A DNA stretch of 44,152 nucleotides, from contig FR893530.1 of the NCBI GenBank assembly GCA_000433675.1, positions 1 to 44,152 on the forward strand. The letters are read 5' to 3'. The notes below the pieces were generated by a model, which was given only the letters and a program-made list of their open reading frames with translations, searched no databases and was not told where the DNA came from. Position numbers and translations under genes: made by a program. The stretch is from Clostridium sp. CAG:433 (lineage in GTDB: Bacteria; Bacillota_I; Bacilli_A; RF39; UBA660). Within the stretch, counting starts at the first letter, position 1; each line of letters opens with the position of its first letter. Of the stretch, positions 16,604 to 25,100 are shown piece after piece.

Positions 16604-17027
16604 TTACGTCACCACTTTCTTCTCTTTTTACAAATTTACATTTAACTGGTAATTTGTGCATTGCAAGTCTTAATGCTTCTCTAGCTACTTCTTCAGATAC
16701 ACCTGCAATTTCAAACATTATTTTTCCTTCTTTAACTACTGCTACCCATAGTTCTGGATTACCTTTACCTTTACCTTGACGAGTTTCAGCAGGTTTTCTT
16801 GTTAATGATAAGTGAGGGAATATGTTTACCCAAACCTTTCCTCCACGTTTCATGTAACGAGTCATAGCAACACGGGCTGCTTCAATTTGTTGAGTAGTTA
16901 TCCATGCACCTTCTTTTGCTTGAAGACCATAATCACCAAATTGAAGTTCTGTATTACCTTTAGCTTTACCATCATGATAAAGTCTATGAGGTTTTCTATA
17001 TTTAGTTCTTTTTGGCATTAGTGGCAT
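16593..17027 (-). CDS. rplP: 50S ribosomal protein L16
   Basis: A 144-residue L16 with MPKRTKYRKPHRL, QFGDYGLQAKEGAWIT and KGKGNPELWVAVVKEGK. It contacts the A-site tRNA and the peptidyl transferase centre. The ATG at 17027 has GGAGG 8 bases upstream, so it is preferred over the internal ATG three codons later. It overlaps the rpsC end by 26 bases. Confidence 0.95.
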   Translation of the reverse strand: MPLMPKRTKYRKPHRLYHDGKAKGNTELQFGDYGLQAKEGAWITTQQIEAARVAMTRYMKRGGKVWVNIFPHLSLTRKPAETRQGKGKGNPELWVAVVKEGKIMFEIAGVSEEVAREALRLAMHKLPVKCKFVKREESGDVNEN

Positions 17028-17682
17028 GTCTACTACCTCCTTTTACATTTTTCTTAGGAAGTACTTCACCTTTGTATATCCATACTTTTATTCCTATTTT
17101 ACCAAATGTTGTATCAGCTTCAGCTGTAGCATAATCAATATCTGCTCTTAAAGTATGTAGAGGAACTGTTCCTTCACTATATACTTCGCTTCTAGCTATA
17201 TCTACACCATTTAAACGACCTGAAGCTAAGATTTTAATACCTTTAGCACCAGCCTTCATTGTGTTTCTTATTGCTCTTTTTTGAGCCATTCTGTAAGAAC
17301 CACGATTTTCAATTTGTTTAGCGACATTATTAGCAACTAATTGCGCAACCATGTCTGGGTTTTTAATTTCAAATATTGAAACAACAATATTTTCACCTGT
17401 TAATTTACATAATTCTTTCTTTAATTTTTCAATTTCTTCTCCACCGTGTCCGATTACAACACCAGGTTTAGCAGTATAAATAACGATTTCTGTTTTCTTA
17501 TTATCTCTTTGAATATTGATATTTGAAACAGATGCATCTTTAAGTCTTTTATCAAGATATTTTCTGATTTTTAAATCGTTTCCAAGATATTTAGAGAAAT
17601 CTTTGTTATTTGAATACCATTTTGCTTGCCAATCCTTGATGATTCCAACTCTCATTCCATGTGGATTAACTTTTTGTCCCAT
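17002..17682 (-). CDS. rpsC: 30S ribosomal protein S3
   Basis: A 226-residue S3. The type-2 KH domain is seen at VVIGHGGEEIEKL and the C-terminal domain at GRLNGVDIARSE and GKIGIKVWIYKGE. It forms part of the mRNA entry tunnel and its helicase activity. N-terminus GQKVNPHGMRVGI is typical. Confidence 0.97.
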   Translation of the reverse strand: MGQKVNPHGMRVGIIKDWQAKWYSNNKDFSKYLGNDLKIRKYLDKRLKDASVSNINIQRDNKKTEIVIYTAKPGVVIGHGGEEIEKLKKELCKLTGENIVVSIFEIKNPDMVAQLVANNVAKQIENRGSYRMAQKRAIRNTMKAGAKGIKILASGRLNGVDIARSEVYSEGTVPLHTLRADIDYATAEADTTFGKIGIKVWIYKGEVLPKKNVKGGSRHATNAKKN

Positions 17683-17698
17683 AAATTAACCTCCTTTA

Positions 17699-18034
17699 CT
17701 AGTTTCTTTCAGCCACAACGATAGTTATATGACTTGTTTTTTTATCGTGTCTATCAATATGTGATCTTGAACCAATTCTTCTTCTTTTCATTATTGGTCC
17801 ATCATTTATGTAAGCTTCTTTAACATATAGATTATTTTTATCCATTTTGAAATTATTTTCAGCGTTAGCTACAGCTGACACTAAAACTTTCTTAGTTAAA
17901 CGAGCTGACTTTTTATTTAAGTTATTTAAAATTGCCATTGCATCACTAACATCTTTACCACGAACTAGATTAACAACTAAACGTGCTTTTCTAGGAGCGA
18001 TAAGGACTGTTCTAGCAGTTGCTTTTGCTTCCAT
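17699..18034 (-). CDS. rplV: 50S ribosomal protein L22
   Basis: A 111-residue L22 with APRKARLVVNLVRGK and the long beta-hairpin (GPIMKRRRIGSRSHIDRHDK) whose tip lines the exit tunnel and is the classic site of macrolide-resistance mutations. No abnormal insertion is seen there. Confidence 0.96.
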   Translation of the reverse strand: MEAKATARTVLIAPRKARLVVNLVRGKDVSDAMAILNNLNKKSARLTKKVLVSAVANAENNFKMDKNNLYVKEAYINDGPIMKRRRIGSRSHIDRHDKKTSHITIVVAERN

Positions 18035-18065
18035 TTTCTAATTCTCCCTTCTCTTAAGGTTCAAA

Positions 18066-18335
18066 CTATTTCTTCTTATTTTCGCCATGACCACCATTTT
18101 TACGAGTTAATGCGAACTCTCCTAATTTATGACCTACCATATCTTCAGTAACATAAACTGGAATATGTTCTTTACCATTATGAACTGCAAAAGTGTGTCC
18201 AATAAAATCAGGAAAAATAGTTGAACGACGTGACCATGTTTTAATTACTTCTTTTTTTCCACTTTTATTCATTTCTTGAACCTTTTTCATTAAGTGTTCA
18301 TCTACAAAAGGTCCCTTTTTTAAACTTCTAGCCAT
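18066..18335 (-). CDS. rpsS: 30S ribosomal protein S19
   Basis: An 89-residue S19 (ARSLKKGPFVDEHLMKKV, TWSRRSTIFPDFIGHTFAVH, HKLGEFALTRKNGGHGENK). It works with S13 in the 30S head. It is 17 bases downstream of rplB. Confidence 0.97.
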   Translation of the reverse strand: MARSLKKGPFVDEHLMKKVQEMNKSGKKEVIKTWSRRSTIFPDFIGHTFAVHNGKEHIPVYVTEDMVGHKLGEFALTRKNGGHGENKKK

Positions 18336-18352
18336 TATAATTCATCCTTTCC

Positions 18353-19186
18353 TTATTTACTGTTACGACGAGTAACTATTAATTTATTTGAACTCTTCTT
18401 GTTCTTACGAGTTTTATATCCAAGAGCTGGTTTACCCCATGGAGTCATTGGTTGTTTACGTCCAACTGGAGCTCTACCTTCACCACCACCATGTGGATGG
18501 TCATTAGGGTTCATAACAGAACCACGAACTGTTGGTCTTACACCCATATGTCTTGTTCTACCTGCTTTTCCAAGTCTAACAAGTGAATAATCTTCATTAC
18601 CAACTTCACCAATTGTTGCCATACAAGTACCTAATATTTTTCTTGTTTCGCCTGAAGATAATCTAACAAGTACATATCTTTCTTCACGACCAAGTATTTG
18701 AGCACTTTGTCCAGCACTTCTTGCGATTTGAGCACCCTTACCAGGTCTCATTTCTATATTGTGGATAACTGTACCAACAGGTATGTTCATGATTGGAAGT
18801 GCATTACCAACTTTTATATCAACATTTTCGCCTGATACAATTTTCATTCCTACTTTTAAACCTTTAGGAGCGATTATATATCTTTTTTCACCATCTGTAT
18901 AGTTAATTAAAGCTATATTTGCGCTTCTATTTGGATCGTATTCTATTGAAGCAACTGTTCCTTCAATATCATGTTTATTTCTTTTGAAATCTATTAAACG
19001 ATATTTTTGTTTAGCTCCTCCACCTTGGTGTCTTACTGTAATTCTACCTTGGTTATTACGACCACTTTTTTTGTTTTTTGCTTTAAGTAAACTTTTTTCA
19101 GGAGCTGTTTTAGTTAGCTCTTCATTTACTAAAGTACTTTTCTTTCTTTGTCCAGGTGTAACTGGATTAAAATGTCTTATAGCCAT
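18353..19186 (-). CDS. rplB: 50S ribosomal protein L2
   Basis: A 277-residue L2 with the RNA-binding core and the conserved loop MNPNDHPHGGGEGRAPVG containing the histidine near the peptidyl transferase centre. Also present are RNNQGRITVRHQGGGAKQKY and the basic C-terminus. It is needed for subunit association. Confidence 0.97.
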   Translation of the reverse strand: MAIRHFNPVTPGQRKKSTLVNEELTKTAPEKSLLKAKNKKSGRNNQGRITVRHQGGGAKQKYRLIDFKRNKHDIEGTVASIEYDPNRSANIALINYTDGEKRYIIAPKGLKVGMKIVSGENVDIKVGNALPIMNIPVGTVIHNIEMRPGKGAQIARSAGQSAQILGREERYVLVRLSSGETRKILGTCMATIGEVGNEDYSLVRLGKAGRTRHMGVRPTVRGSVMNPNDHPHGGGEGRAPVGRKQPMTPWGKPALGYKTRKNKKSSNKLIVTRRNSK

Positions 19187-19201
19187 ATCTAAAACCTCCT
19201 A

Positions 19202-19483
19202 TTATAATTCTATTTGACTACCTTCAGCAAGTGTTACAATTGCTTTTTTGTAACGACTAGTAGTCCCTGCATAACGTCCAACTCTTTTATATTTTGGTTT
19301 AACGTTAATTGTATTTACTCTTAATACTTTTACTCCAAATATTTTTTCAACTGCTTGTTTTATTTGGACTTTATTAGCATCGTTTTTAACTTTGAAAACG
19401 ATTTTATTACCCTTTTCTGCTATTTTTGCACTTTTTTCAGTAATAACAGGGGCAATTATTACATCTCTATAATTTCCTATCAT
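19202..19483 (-). CDS. rplW: 50S ribosomal protein L23
   Basis: A 93-residue L23 (RDVIIAPVITEKSAKIAEKG, EKIFGVKVLRVNTINVKPK). It lines the tunnel exit and docks chaperones. Its ATG overlaps the rplD stop by one base (TAATG), so translation is coupled. Confidence 0.96.
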   Translation of the reverse strand: MIGNYRDVIIAPVITEKSAKIAEKGNKIVFKVKNDANKVQIKQAVEKIFGVKVLRVNTINVKPKYKRVGRYAGTTSRYKKAIVTLAEGSQIEL

Positions 19484-20109
19484 TATCTAAGTACCTCCTC
19501 AAGCATTTTAACTGCTTCTTCAGTAATAACTACATTATTATAGTTTAATACATCATAAGTGTTGATTTCATGAGATTCGATTACTTTAACATTACTTAAA
19601 TTACGAGAAGCTAAAATTAAGTTATCAGTTAATTCTTTAACAACGATTAAAGTTTTTCCTGTTACTTTTAAATCTTCTAATAATTTGATGAAATCTTTTG
19701 TTTTATTACTTGAAAGTTCAATATTTTCAACAACAACGATTCCATTTTCTCTAGCTTTATAAGTTAAAGCTGATTTTAAAGCTAATCTTCTTTCTTTTCT
19801 ATTTTGTTTTTTTGTATAATTTCTTTCTGTTGTAGGTCCAAATACTACTCCACCACCAACAAAGTGAGGTGCACGGATAGATCCTTGACGAGCATTACCT
19901 GTTCCTTTTTGTCTCCATGGTTTTCTTCCACCACCAGAAACTTCACTTCTTGTTTTAACTTTGTGAGTTCCTTGTCTCATAGATGCTTGTTTTAAAACAA
20001 CTGCATCATATATTGTTTGATTATTTGGTTCAATTCCAAATACTTCATCGCTTAGTTTAATGTCTTTAATCTTTTCACCTTTTACATTTAAAAGAGCTAT
20101 TTTAGGCAT
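19483..20109 (-). CDS. rplD: 50S ribosomal protein L4
   Basis: A 208-residue L4 from the ATG at 20109 (PKIALLNVKGEKI). The upstream in-frame ATG pair at 20130 precedes the GGAGG that serves this start, so it is not the real start. The tunnel loop KVKTRSEVSGGGRKPWRQKG and GTGNARQGSIRAPHFVGGG are intact. In some bacteria L4 also represses the S10 operon through the leader. Confidence 0.95.
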   Translation of the reverse strand: MPKIALLNVKGEKIKDIKLSDEVFGIEPNNQTIYDAVVLKQASMRQGTHKVKTRSEVSGGGRKPWRQKGTGNARQGSIRAPHFVGGGVVFGPTTERNYTKKQNRKERRLALKSALTYKARENGIVVVENIELSSNKTKDFIKLLEDLKVTGKTLIVVKELTDNLILASRNLSNVKVIESHEINTYDVLNYNNVVITEEAVKMLEEVLR

Positions 20110-20159
20110 ATTTCTTCCTCCTTTCATCACAATAATTTTTTATATAATGTTTAATTTAA

Positions 20160-20909
20160 TTATTCAGTTACTTCTTGTGATGATTCTTCTTTTACTTCTT
20201 CAGTTTCAGTAGTTTCTTCTACTTCTTCAATAGCTTTTGGTTCTTCAAATGAAACTAATTCTAAAGTTTCTTTGATTTTACCTTCATTTTTAATAGCTGA
20301 TTTGATTATAACTAAAGACTTTTTAGGACCTGGAACATTACCTTTAACTAAGATAACATTGTTTTCTAAGTCAACCATAACAATTTCTAAGTTTTGAACT
20401 GTTACTGTATTTGCTCCCATATGTCCTGGTAATTTCTTACCTTTTAAAACACGCATTGGTCTCATTGTTCCTAGTGAACCAACACCTCTATGGTATTGTG
20501 AACCATGTCCCATAGGACCTCTGCTTTGATTAAAGCGTTTGATAACACCTTGGTAACCTTTACCTTTGCTTACACCAGTTACATCTACCATTTCACCTTC
20601 TGCAAAGATATCAACTTTAATTTCTTGACCTAAAGTATAGTTACTTGCGTCTACATTTCTGATTTCTTTTAAGAAGCGCTTAGGTGATGTATTTGATTTT
20701 CTAAGATGTCCCATCTCAGGTTTGTTACTTAATTTTTCTCTCTTTGTTTCGAATGCTAATTGAATTGCATCATAACCGTCAGTTTCAGTTGTTTTAATTT
20801 GTGAAACAACATTAGGTTCAACTGAGATAACAGTTACAGGAATTAATTTACCATTCTTAGCAAAAACTTGAGTCATTCCAACCTTGCGGCCTAAGATTCC
20901 TTTTCTCAT
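20160..20909 (-). CDS. rplC: 50S ribosomal protein L3 with acidic C-terminal tail
   Basis: A 249-residue L3. The core ends near residue 210 with the usual GPKKSLVIIKSA; the glutamine-methylation region FNQSRGPMGHGSQYHR is present. After the core comes an acidic tail of about 30 residues, rich in Glu, Thr and Val (from about 220 to 249). Typical L3 is about 205-215 residues, so this tail is an addition of unknown use. Confidence 0.96.
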   Translation of the reverse strand: MRKGILGRKVGMTQVFAKNGKLIPVTVISVEPNVVSQIKTTETDGYDAIQLAFETKREKLSNKPEMGHLRKSNTSPKRFLKEIRNVDASNYTLGQEIKVDIFAEGEMVDVTGVSKGKGYQGVIKRFNQSRGPMGHGSQYHRGVGSLGTMRPMRVLKGKKLPGHMGANTVTVQNLEIVMVDLENNVILVKGNVPGPKKSLVIIKSAIKNEGKIKETLELVSFEEPKAIEEVEETTETEEVKEESSQEVTE

Positions 20910-20924
20910 TTCTTCCTCCTATAA

Positions 20925-21227
20925 TTATTTAATATTTATTTCAACACCACTAGGTAAATCCAATCTAGTCATAGCCTCGATTGTGTCTTTACTAGGATTA
21001 TTGATAACAATTAGTCTTTTATGTGTTCTCATTTCGAATTGTTCACGAGAATCTTTATACTTGTGAACAGCTCTTAAGATTGTAACTTTTTCAACTTTTG
21101 TTGGTAGTGGTACTGGTCCACTAACTTCTCCGCCAGTTCTTTTAATAGTTTCAACAATCTTACTTGCAGCTTGATCGATAGTTCTTGGATCATATGCTTT
21201 TAAATTAACTTGAATTCTATTAGACAT
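20925..21227 (-). CDS. rpsJ: 30S ribosomal protein S10
   Basis: A 100-residue S10 (IQVNLKAYDPRTIDQAASKI, GPVPLPTKVEKVTILR, HKRLIVINNPSKDTIEAM). It is the first gene of the operon and, in other bacteria, also the NusE antitermination factor. GGAGG lies upstream of the ATG, after a structured leader. Confidence 0.97.
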   Translation of the reverse strand: MSNRIQVNLKAYDPRTIDQAASKIVETIKRTGGEVSGPVPLPTKVEKVTILRAVHKYKDSREQFEMRTHKRLIVINNPSKDTIEAMTRLDLPSGVEINIK

Positions 21228-21300
21228 ATTGTATCCTCCTTTCGTCTATATCTTGTATAGGCATACTCCGTGTAAGTTACCTGACATTTGAGGTTTGCCT
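21228..21300 (-). promoter_or_regulatory. Structured 5' leader of the ribosomal operon
   Basis: In the minus-strand transcript an outer stem AGGCA/TGCCT (21296-21300 with 21259-21263) encloses a smaller hairpin ACCT/AGGT (21291-21294 with 21279-21282). The Shine-Dalgarno of rpsJ follows directly. S10 operons are commonly autoregulated through their leader, by L4 in gamma-proteobacteria; whether this short leader does so is inference. Confidence 0.45.
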
Positions 21301-21305
21301 TTATT

Positions 21306-21335
21306 TTATAAAAGCAACTTAACCTGGTGTGTCAG
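21306..21335 (-). promoter_or_regulatory. Probable promoter of the S10-spc-alpha operon
   Basis: On the minus strand CTGACA (21330-21335) is followed after 18 bases by TTATAA (21306-21311). The -35 box with its downstream CACCA is identical over the bases TGACACACCA to that of the left-edge promoter at 42-70. The region 21336-21414 shows no gene. Confidence 0.45.
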
Positions 21336-21407
21336 CAATCTCCCACATCTACGCAGTCACACATAGGACAATTATATCAATAATTCAAAATAAATGCAAG
21401 TATTTTG

Positions 21408-21448
21408 TAAAAAAAACTGATAAATTTGCTTAAAGCCCTTTATCAGTT
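21408..21448 (-). terminator. Terminator after the deacetylase-like gene
   Basis: A 10-bp perfect stem (AACTGATAAA 21415-21424 with TTTATCAGTT 21439-21448) is followed on the minus strand by eight T. It separates the deacetylase-like gene from the ribosomal operon promoter. Confidence 0.8.
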
Positions 21449-21459
21449 AATATAAGTAA

Positions 21460-22299
21460 TTATTTGCATTCATTTTTTTCTGATAATAAATCTTCCAAAG
21501 ATATAATGTTATATCCCTTCGATAATATATAATTAATTGAAACTTTAATCTCATCTATGTTATCTGAATCAATCGCAAATATTACACCATTGTTTAATTT
21601 ATCCTTAATCCTTTTATATATATTATCTTTTATAATATCAGATTTAATAGTAACCATGTCATAATCATTACATAATTTTAATGTATTATTATCTTTATCA
21701 CTTGTAAAACAATATTTTGGTTCATTTGATCCATTCATGCTTATTAAATTATTATGGTAAAGCATATTCTCATCGCTATATTCTTCATTCTCACCTAAGT
21801 AATAAATATTACTATTTTCTGATAAAAACTTTACTGTTATCATATTTTCTTCTAAATACTTTCCATCTATAAAATAGTTCACTTTTATATTTTTATCATT
21901 TATATAATCTGTAAGCTTGCTATCTATATCTTTATTTACTATGAATATTAAGGATACATTTTTTTCTTTGTTATTACCACCAATTACATACTTATCTGTT
22001 AAATCTTTATCATTTGAAGTTTCTTTCATTACTATTAATTCTTCTTTAAATTCTCCTACACTTCTCATCTTACTATAACTTTTATCAACATCTATTTCAC
22101 AACCATTAATCCCCATTATATATTCATCCTTATTTATTACCGGATTTACATTTGATACCTTCTTATTATTTTCTTCCTTTTTAATAGCTCTCATTATTGG
22201 ATCTGAATTTCTTGCTATCATAGTTACCTTTTCAGTATAAAAAAAACTAAATCCAACAAGTAATAAAACTGCAGATATTTTAAATATTTTTTTAAGCAT
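21460..22299 (-). CDS. Membrane-anchored, degenerate polysaccharide-deacetylase-like protein
   Basis: 279 residues from the ATG at 22299, which has AGGTG 7 bases upstream; a GTG at 22308 would lie inside that site. One N-terminal transmembrane helix (about 3-22) is followed by an extracytoplasmic domain. The order of segments NVSLIFIVNKDID, IKVNYFIDGKYLEEN, YLGENEEYSDENMLYHNNL and GVIFAIDSDNIDEIKVSINY, then KGYNIISLEDLL, follows the NodB fold. The DG and HxxxH metal motifs of active deacetylases are not visible, so it is probably catalytically inactive. It ends in a terminator and appears to be a single-gene unit. Confidence 0.5.
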   Translation of the reverse strand: MLKKIFKISAVLLLVGFSFFYTEKVTMIARNSDPIMRAIKKEENNKKVSNVNPVINKDEYIMGINGCEIDVDKSYSKMRSVGEFKEELIVMKETSNDKDLTDKYVIGGNNKEKNVSLIFIVNKDIDSKLTDYINDKNIKVNYFIDGKYLEENMITVKFLSENSNIYYLGENEEYSDENMLYHNNLISMNGSNEPKYCFTSDKDNNTLKLCNDYDMVTIKSDIIKDNIYKRIKDKLNNGVIFAIDSDNIDEIKVSINYILSKGYNIISLEDLLSEKNECK

Positions 22300-22321
22300 T
22301 ATTATCACCTAATAAATTTTA

Positions 22322-22352
22322 TGAAAAAAAAAGAAAATGATTACTCATTTTC
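22322..22352 (-). terminator. Terminator of the ezrA unit
   Basis: An 8-bp stem (GAAAATGA 22333-22340 with TCATTTTC 22345-22352) is followed on the minus strand by a long T-run. The TGA stop of the preceding gene (22351-22353) overlaps the stem. Confidence 0.75.
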
Positions 22353-23250
22353 ATCTCATTTTAAAGCTTTGAATACTACTGTTCTCGTCATATTTTCTAT
22401 AAAGAACACCATCATATAATACATCTTCAGGTTCAAAACTATCATCAATATTAAATCCTACTACTTCATAAACTTCTAGATTTGGATCAAGCGTTTCATA
22501 ATCTATAAAATTTCCATCTGGATCACGTAAAAGAGCATAAGCAAATTTTGAATTTTTAAAACTATAATCTCCAGTATGTATAGAGCATTTTAATTTATTT
22601 TGTAAAGTTTCAGCAGATTGTACTAATTTTTCCCTATCATTTTCAGATCCTGTTTCAATATATTCATAATAATCTTTTTTAACATGACCATATTCATTTT
22701 CTAAAATTGAATTAAATACCTCTCTAAGAGACTCATTATTTTGTGTTAATTGGTCGAGTTGCGTCATTTTTGCATCAGCCCAACTTTCTATAAGTTTGGA
22801 AGGTGCATTACTCAAGCTATATTTAACTAATTGCTTTTCTGAAAGTTCTTGAAGAAGCTCATTTTTTGCATTATTTGCAATTACCTCACTTCCTTTTGTA
22901 ACTCCTACTATTGCTCCTATACCTACACCTATAAGTGAAGTAGCAATCGCAAACTGTTTTATCCTTTTTTCAAGTTCTGGACTTATCTTAAAACTTTTAA
23001 ATTTTTTCCTTTTAATTTGTTTGCATGCTCTTTTTGTATTTTCATTTCTATGTTGGTCACTTCTTTCTTTTTTTAAGCTATCAGTACAATATTCATTTTC
23101 GAATCCATATTTTATTTCATCGCTTCTTATCCAAACTGATTCTCTATCATCAATTTTTTTATTAAAGTTCTTTAGTGTATCTCTTTTTACTTGCTCATTT
23201 TTCTGTTCATTATATTCTTTTATAGTGTTTTCAAGTTCTTTGTTACTCAT
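22351..23250 (-). CDS. Hypothetical single-pass membrane protein downstream of ezrA
   Basis: I do not recognise this 299-residue protein. Residues 1-95 are charged and cytoplasmic-looking, ending in a basic cluster (KQIKRKKFKSFK). One transmembrane segment follows at about 105-123 (ATSLIGVGIGAIVGVT). The remaining 175 residues form a mixed helical domain ending in DPDGNFIDYETLDPNLEVYE and a short strand region. The ATG has a GAGGT site that lies in the ezrA-intergenic junction, 11 bases after ezrA, so the pair is one unit. A link to cell division is inference from this context. Confidence 0.5.
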   Translation of the reverse strand: MSNKELENTIKEYNEQKNEQVKRDTLKNFNKKIDDRESVWIRSDEIKYGFENEYCTDSLKKERSDQHRNENTKRACKQIKRKKFKSFKISPELEKRIKQFAIATSLIGVGIGAIVGVTKGSEVIANNAKNELLQELSEKQLVKYSLSNAPSKLIESWADAKMTQLDQLTQNNESLREVFNSILENEYGHVKKDYYEYIETGSENDREKLVQSAETLQNKLKCSIHTGDYSFKNSKFAYALLRDPDGNFIDYETLDPNLEVYEVVGFNIDDSFEPEDVLYDGVLYRKYDENSSIQSFKMR

Positions 23251-23261
23251 TTATAGACCTC

Positions 23262-24974
23262 CTAATTTTCATTATAAGCTTTCATTATTCTATTATGAAT
23301 TCCAGGTTCAACATAATCAATTGCATTCATAGTTACTTCAAGAGCTTTTTTATATTCACCCTTAAAAAACAATTTTTCGGCCATTATAAGCCCTTCATTT
23401 ACTTTTTCTTTATAACTTCTATATCTATTACCATAAACCATAGTTTCTTCAAGCATAACTATTGTTTTAAGTAAGCTATTTGTTGTATTAAATACCTTAA
23501 ATACTAAATCTCTTGCTGTATCAACTCTTATATTAAGTGTTTCAATATTTATTGGTTTCTTATTAAGTTCTTTTTGAATTTCCTTAATCGCATCTGATGC
23601 ATCTTGTAATTCTACGAAATAATTATCAGGAATAACTGGAATATTATAAAGTCTAATTCTGTTTTTAGCTTTTTTAAGCAAGTTTTTAATATTATCTAAT
23701 TGTTCTCTTGCCCTTACTTCATCTTCCTTCATGCTTCCAATTGTTTTTAAATCATAATTTAATGATTCTTCTAGTTTTGAAACCTTAATAATAAGCACAT
23801 CAAGTTCTTTTACCATTCTAGAATATGGAAAAGTATGATTCTTACTACAATCCATAAGATTATTATAACTTTCTTTTATCTTTTTAACTTCAGTATTTAT
23901 TATATGAAGTCTATTTACATCATCCTTTGATAAATCATATGTTTCTTTTAAAGAATCTAATTGACCTATTAAATTATTGATTATTTTATTTGTTCTAACC
24001 AATTTTGCTTTAAACGATTTAACATTAGATTCAAATGTTTTCTTACATAATTTTTCATATTCGAAATCATTATATAACGAATCATAATATGTAACTATTG
24101 TCTTAAGTTCAAACACAACATCTTCTAGATTTAATACTTTTACTCTGTCTAATATATCTTTTACTTTCTTTTCTGTTTCCTTAATATTATATTCAACATT
24201 TAAATAATCAAGTTGATATAAATCTCTTGTCATCTTTATATATAAGTTAGATATATCCGCAATTTTATTTGGAATAAGTTCATTACACATAATAAGTATC
24301 GCAGGAACTTCTTTAACTACATATTCAATATGATCAATCATTTCAGTAATACCTTTTACCAAATAATTTATTTCATCATAATCTTTCTTTTCCATTACAA
24401 TTTCAAATTCTTGAAATCTTTTTTCGATATTTTCAAATTGAAGTTCTATTTGATTATTTATTGGTTTATAATCTGCTTTATTTTTTTCATAATCTTGTTT
24501 TATTCCTCTATATTTATTTTTTAACTTAACAATTTGATTTCTATTTTTTTCTTCACTTAATGTTATTTCTTTTATTTCAGATAATAATTTATTTGTCTTT
24601 TCTCTAAGTTTATATATCTTAAGTTCAATATCCGCAAGTAAAAGTCTTAACTCTTTATATTTTTTTCTAGATACTAAATCATCAGCTTCTAAAAGCATAT
24701 CAGTTATTTTTGGTATATAAATATTTCTAATATCATCAAATTTATGTTGCCAATTATCATATTTATATTTTAACTTATCATCTTTTACAAGTGCTTCAAC
24801 TTTAGATAATTCATTTAGTATTGGGGCATTAATGATTAAGTTTTTTTCTTTTTCTAATTCACTAATAGCTTGTGTTAATTTCTTATTTTGTTTTGAATTT
24901 CTAAGCACAAAAATAATAATTAACAGAATAATAGTTACTATATAAATTGTAAAAATTATAAGCGTCTTATTCAC
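23262..24974 (-). CDS. ezrA: Septation ring formation regulator EzrA
   Basis: A 570-residue protein with one N-terminal transmembrane helix (about 4-24) and a long cytoplasmic coiled-coil array, the architecture and length of EzrA (about 560-575). Family-like segments include APILNELSKVEAL, KYKYDNWQHKFDDI near the N-terminus, KEVPAILIMCNELIPNKI in the middle, and the NRYRSY motif near the C-terminus that corresponds to the QNR patch. EzrA restricts FtsZ ring assembly to mid-cell and links division to wall synthesis. The start is a GTG after AGAGGTGG. Confidence 0.85.
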   Translation of the reverse strand: MNKTLIIFTIYIVTIILLIIIFVLRNSKQNKKLTQAISELEKEKNLIINAPILNELSKVEALVKDDKLKYKYDNWQHKFDDIRNIYIPKITDMLLEADDLVSRKKYKELRLLLADIELKIYKLREKTNKLLSEIKEITLSEEKNRNQIVKLKNKYRGIKQDYEKNKADYKPINNQIELQFENIEKRFQEFEIVMEKKDYDEINYLVKGITEMIDHIEYVVKEVPAILIMCNELIPNKIADISNLYIKMTRDLYQLDYLNVEYNIKETEKKVKDILDRVKVLNLEDVVFELKTIVTYYDSLYNDFEYEKLCKKTFESNVKSFKAKLVRTNKIINNLIGQLDSLKETYDLSKDDVNRLHIINTEVKKIKESYNNLMDCSKNHTFPYSRMVKELDVLIIKVSKLEESLNYDLKTIGSMKEDEVRAREQLDNIKNLLKKAKNRIRLYNIPVIPDNYFVELQDASDAIKEIQKELNKKPINIETLNIRVDTARDLVFKVFNTTNSLLKTIVMLEETMVYGNRYRSYKEKVNEGLIMAEKLFFKGEYKKALEVTMNAIDYVEPGIHNRIMKAYNEN

Positions 24975-24995
24975 AATACCACCTCTATTATTTAC

Positions 24996-25004
24996 ATTTT
25001 AACA
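24996..25004 (-). promoter_or_regulatory. Possible extended -10 promoter of ezrA
   Basis: The minus strand reads TGTTAAAAT, a one-base variant of the nonamer found before other genes here, about 22 bases before the GTG start. No clear -35 box. Confidence 0.3.
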
Positions 25005-25066
25005 CAAAATAATGTATTTTAAAACTTATTTCTACGTTTTTTGCATTTTATTTATTAATATTATGT

Positions 25067-25094
25067 TTGACTATTATTTTTTTTGTGTTATAAT
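25067..25094 (+). promoter_or_regulatory. Promoter of rpsD
   Basis: A -35 box TTGACT (25067-25072) and a -10 box TATAAT (25089-25094) are 16 bases apart, with the extension TGT before the -10. Transcription would begin near 25101, giving a leader of about 170 bases. Confidence 0.75.
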
Positions 25095-25100
25095 ATACGT

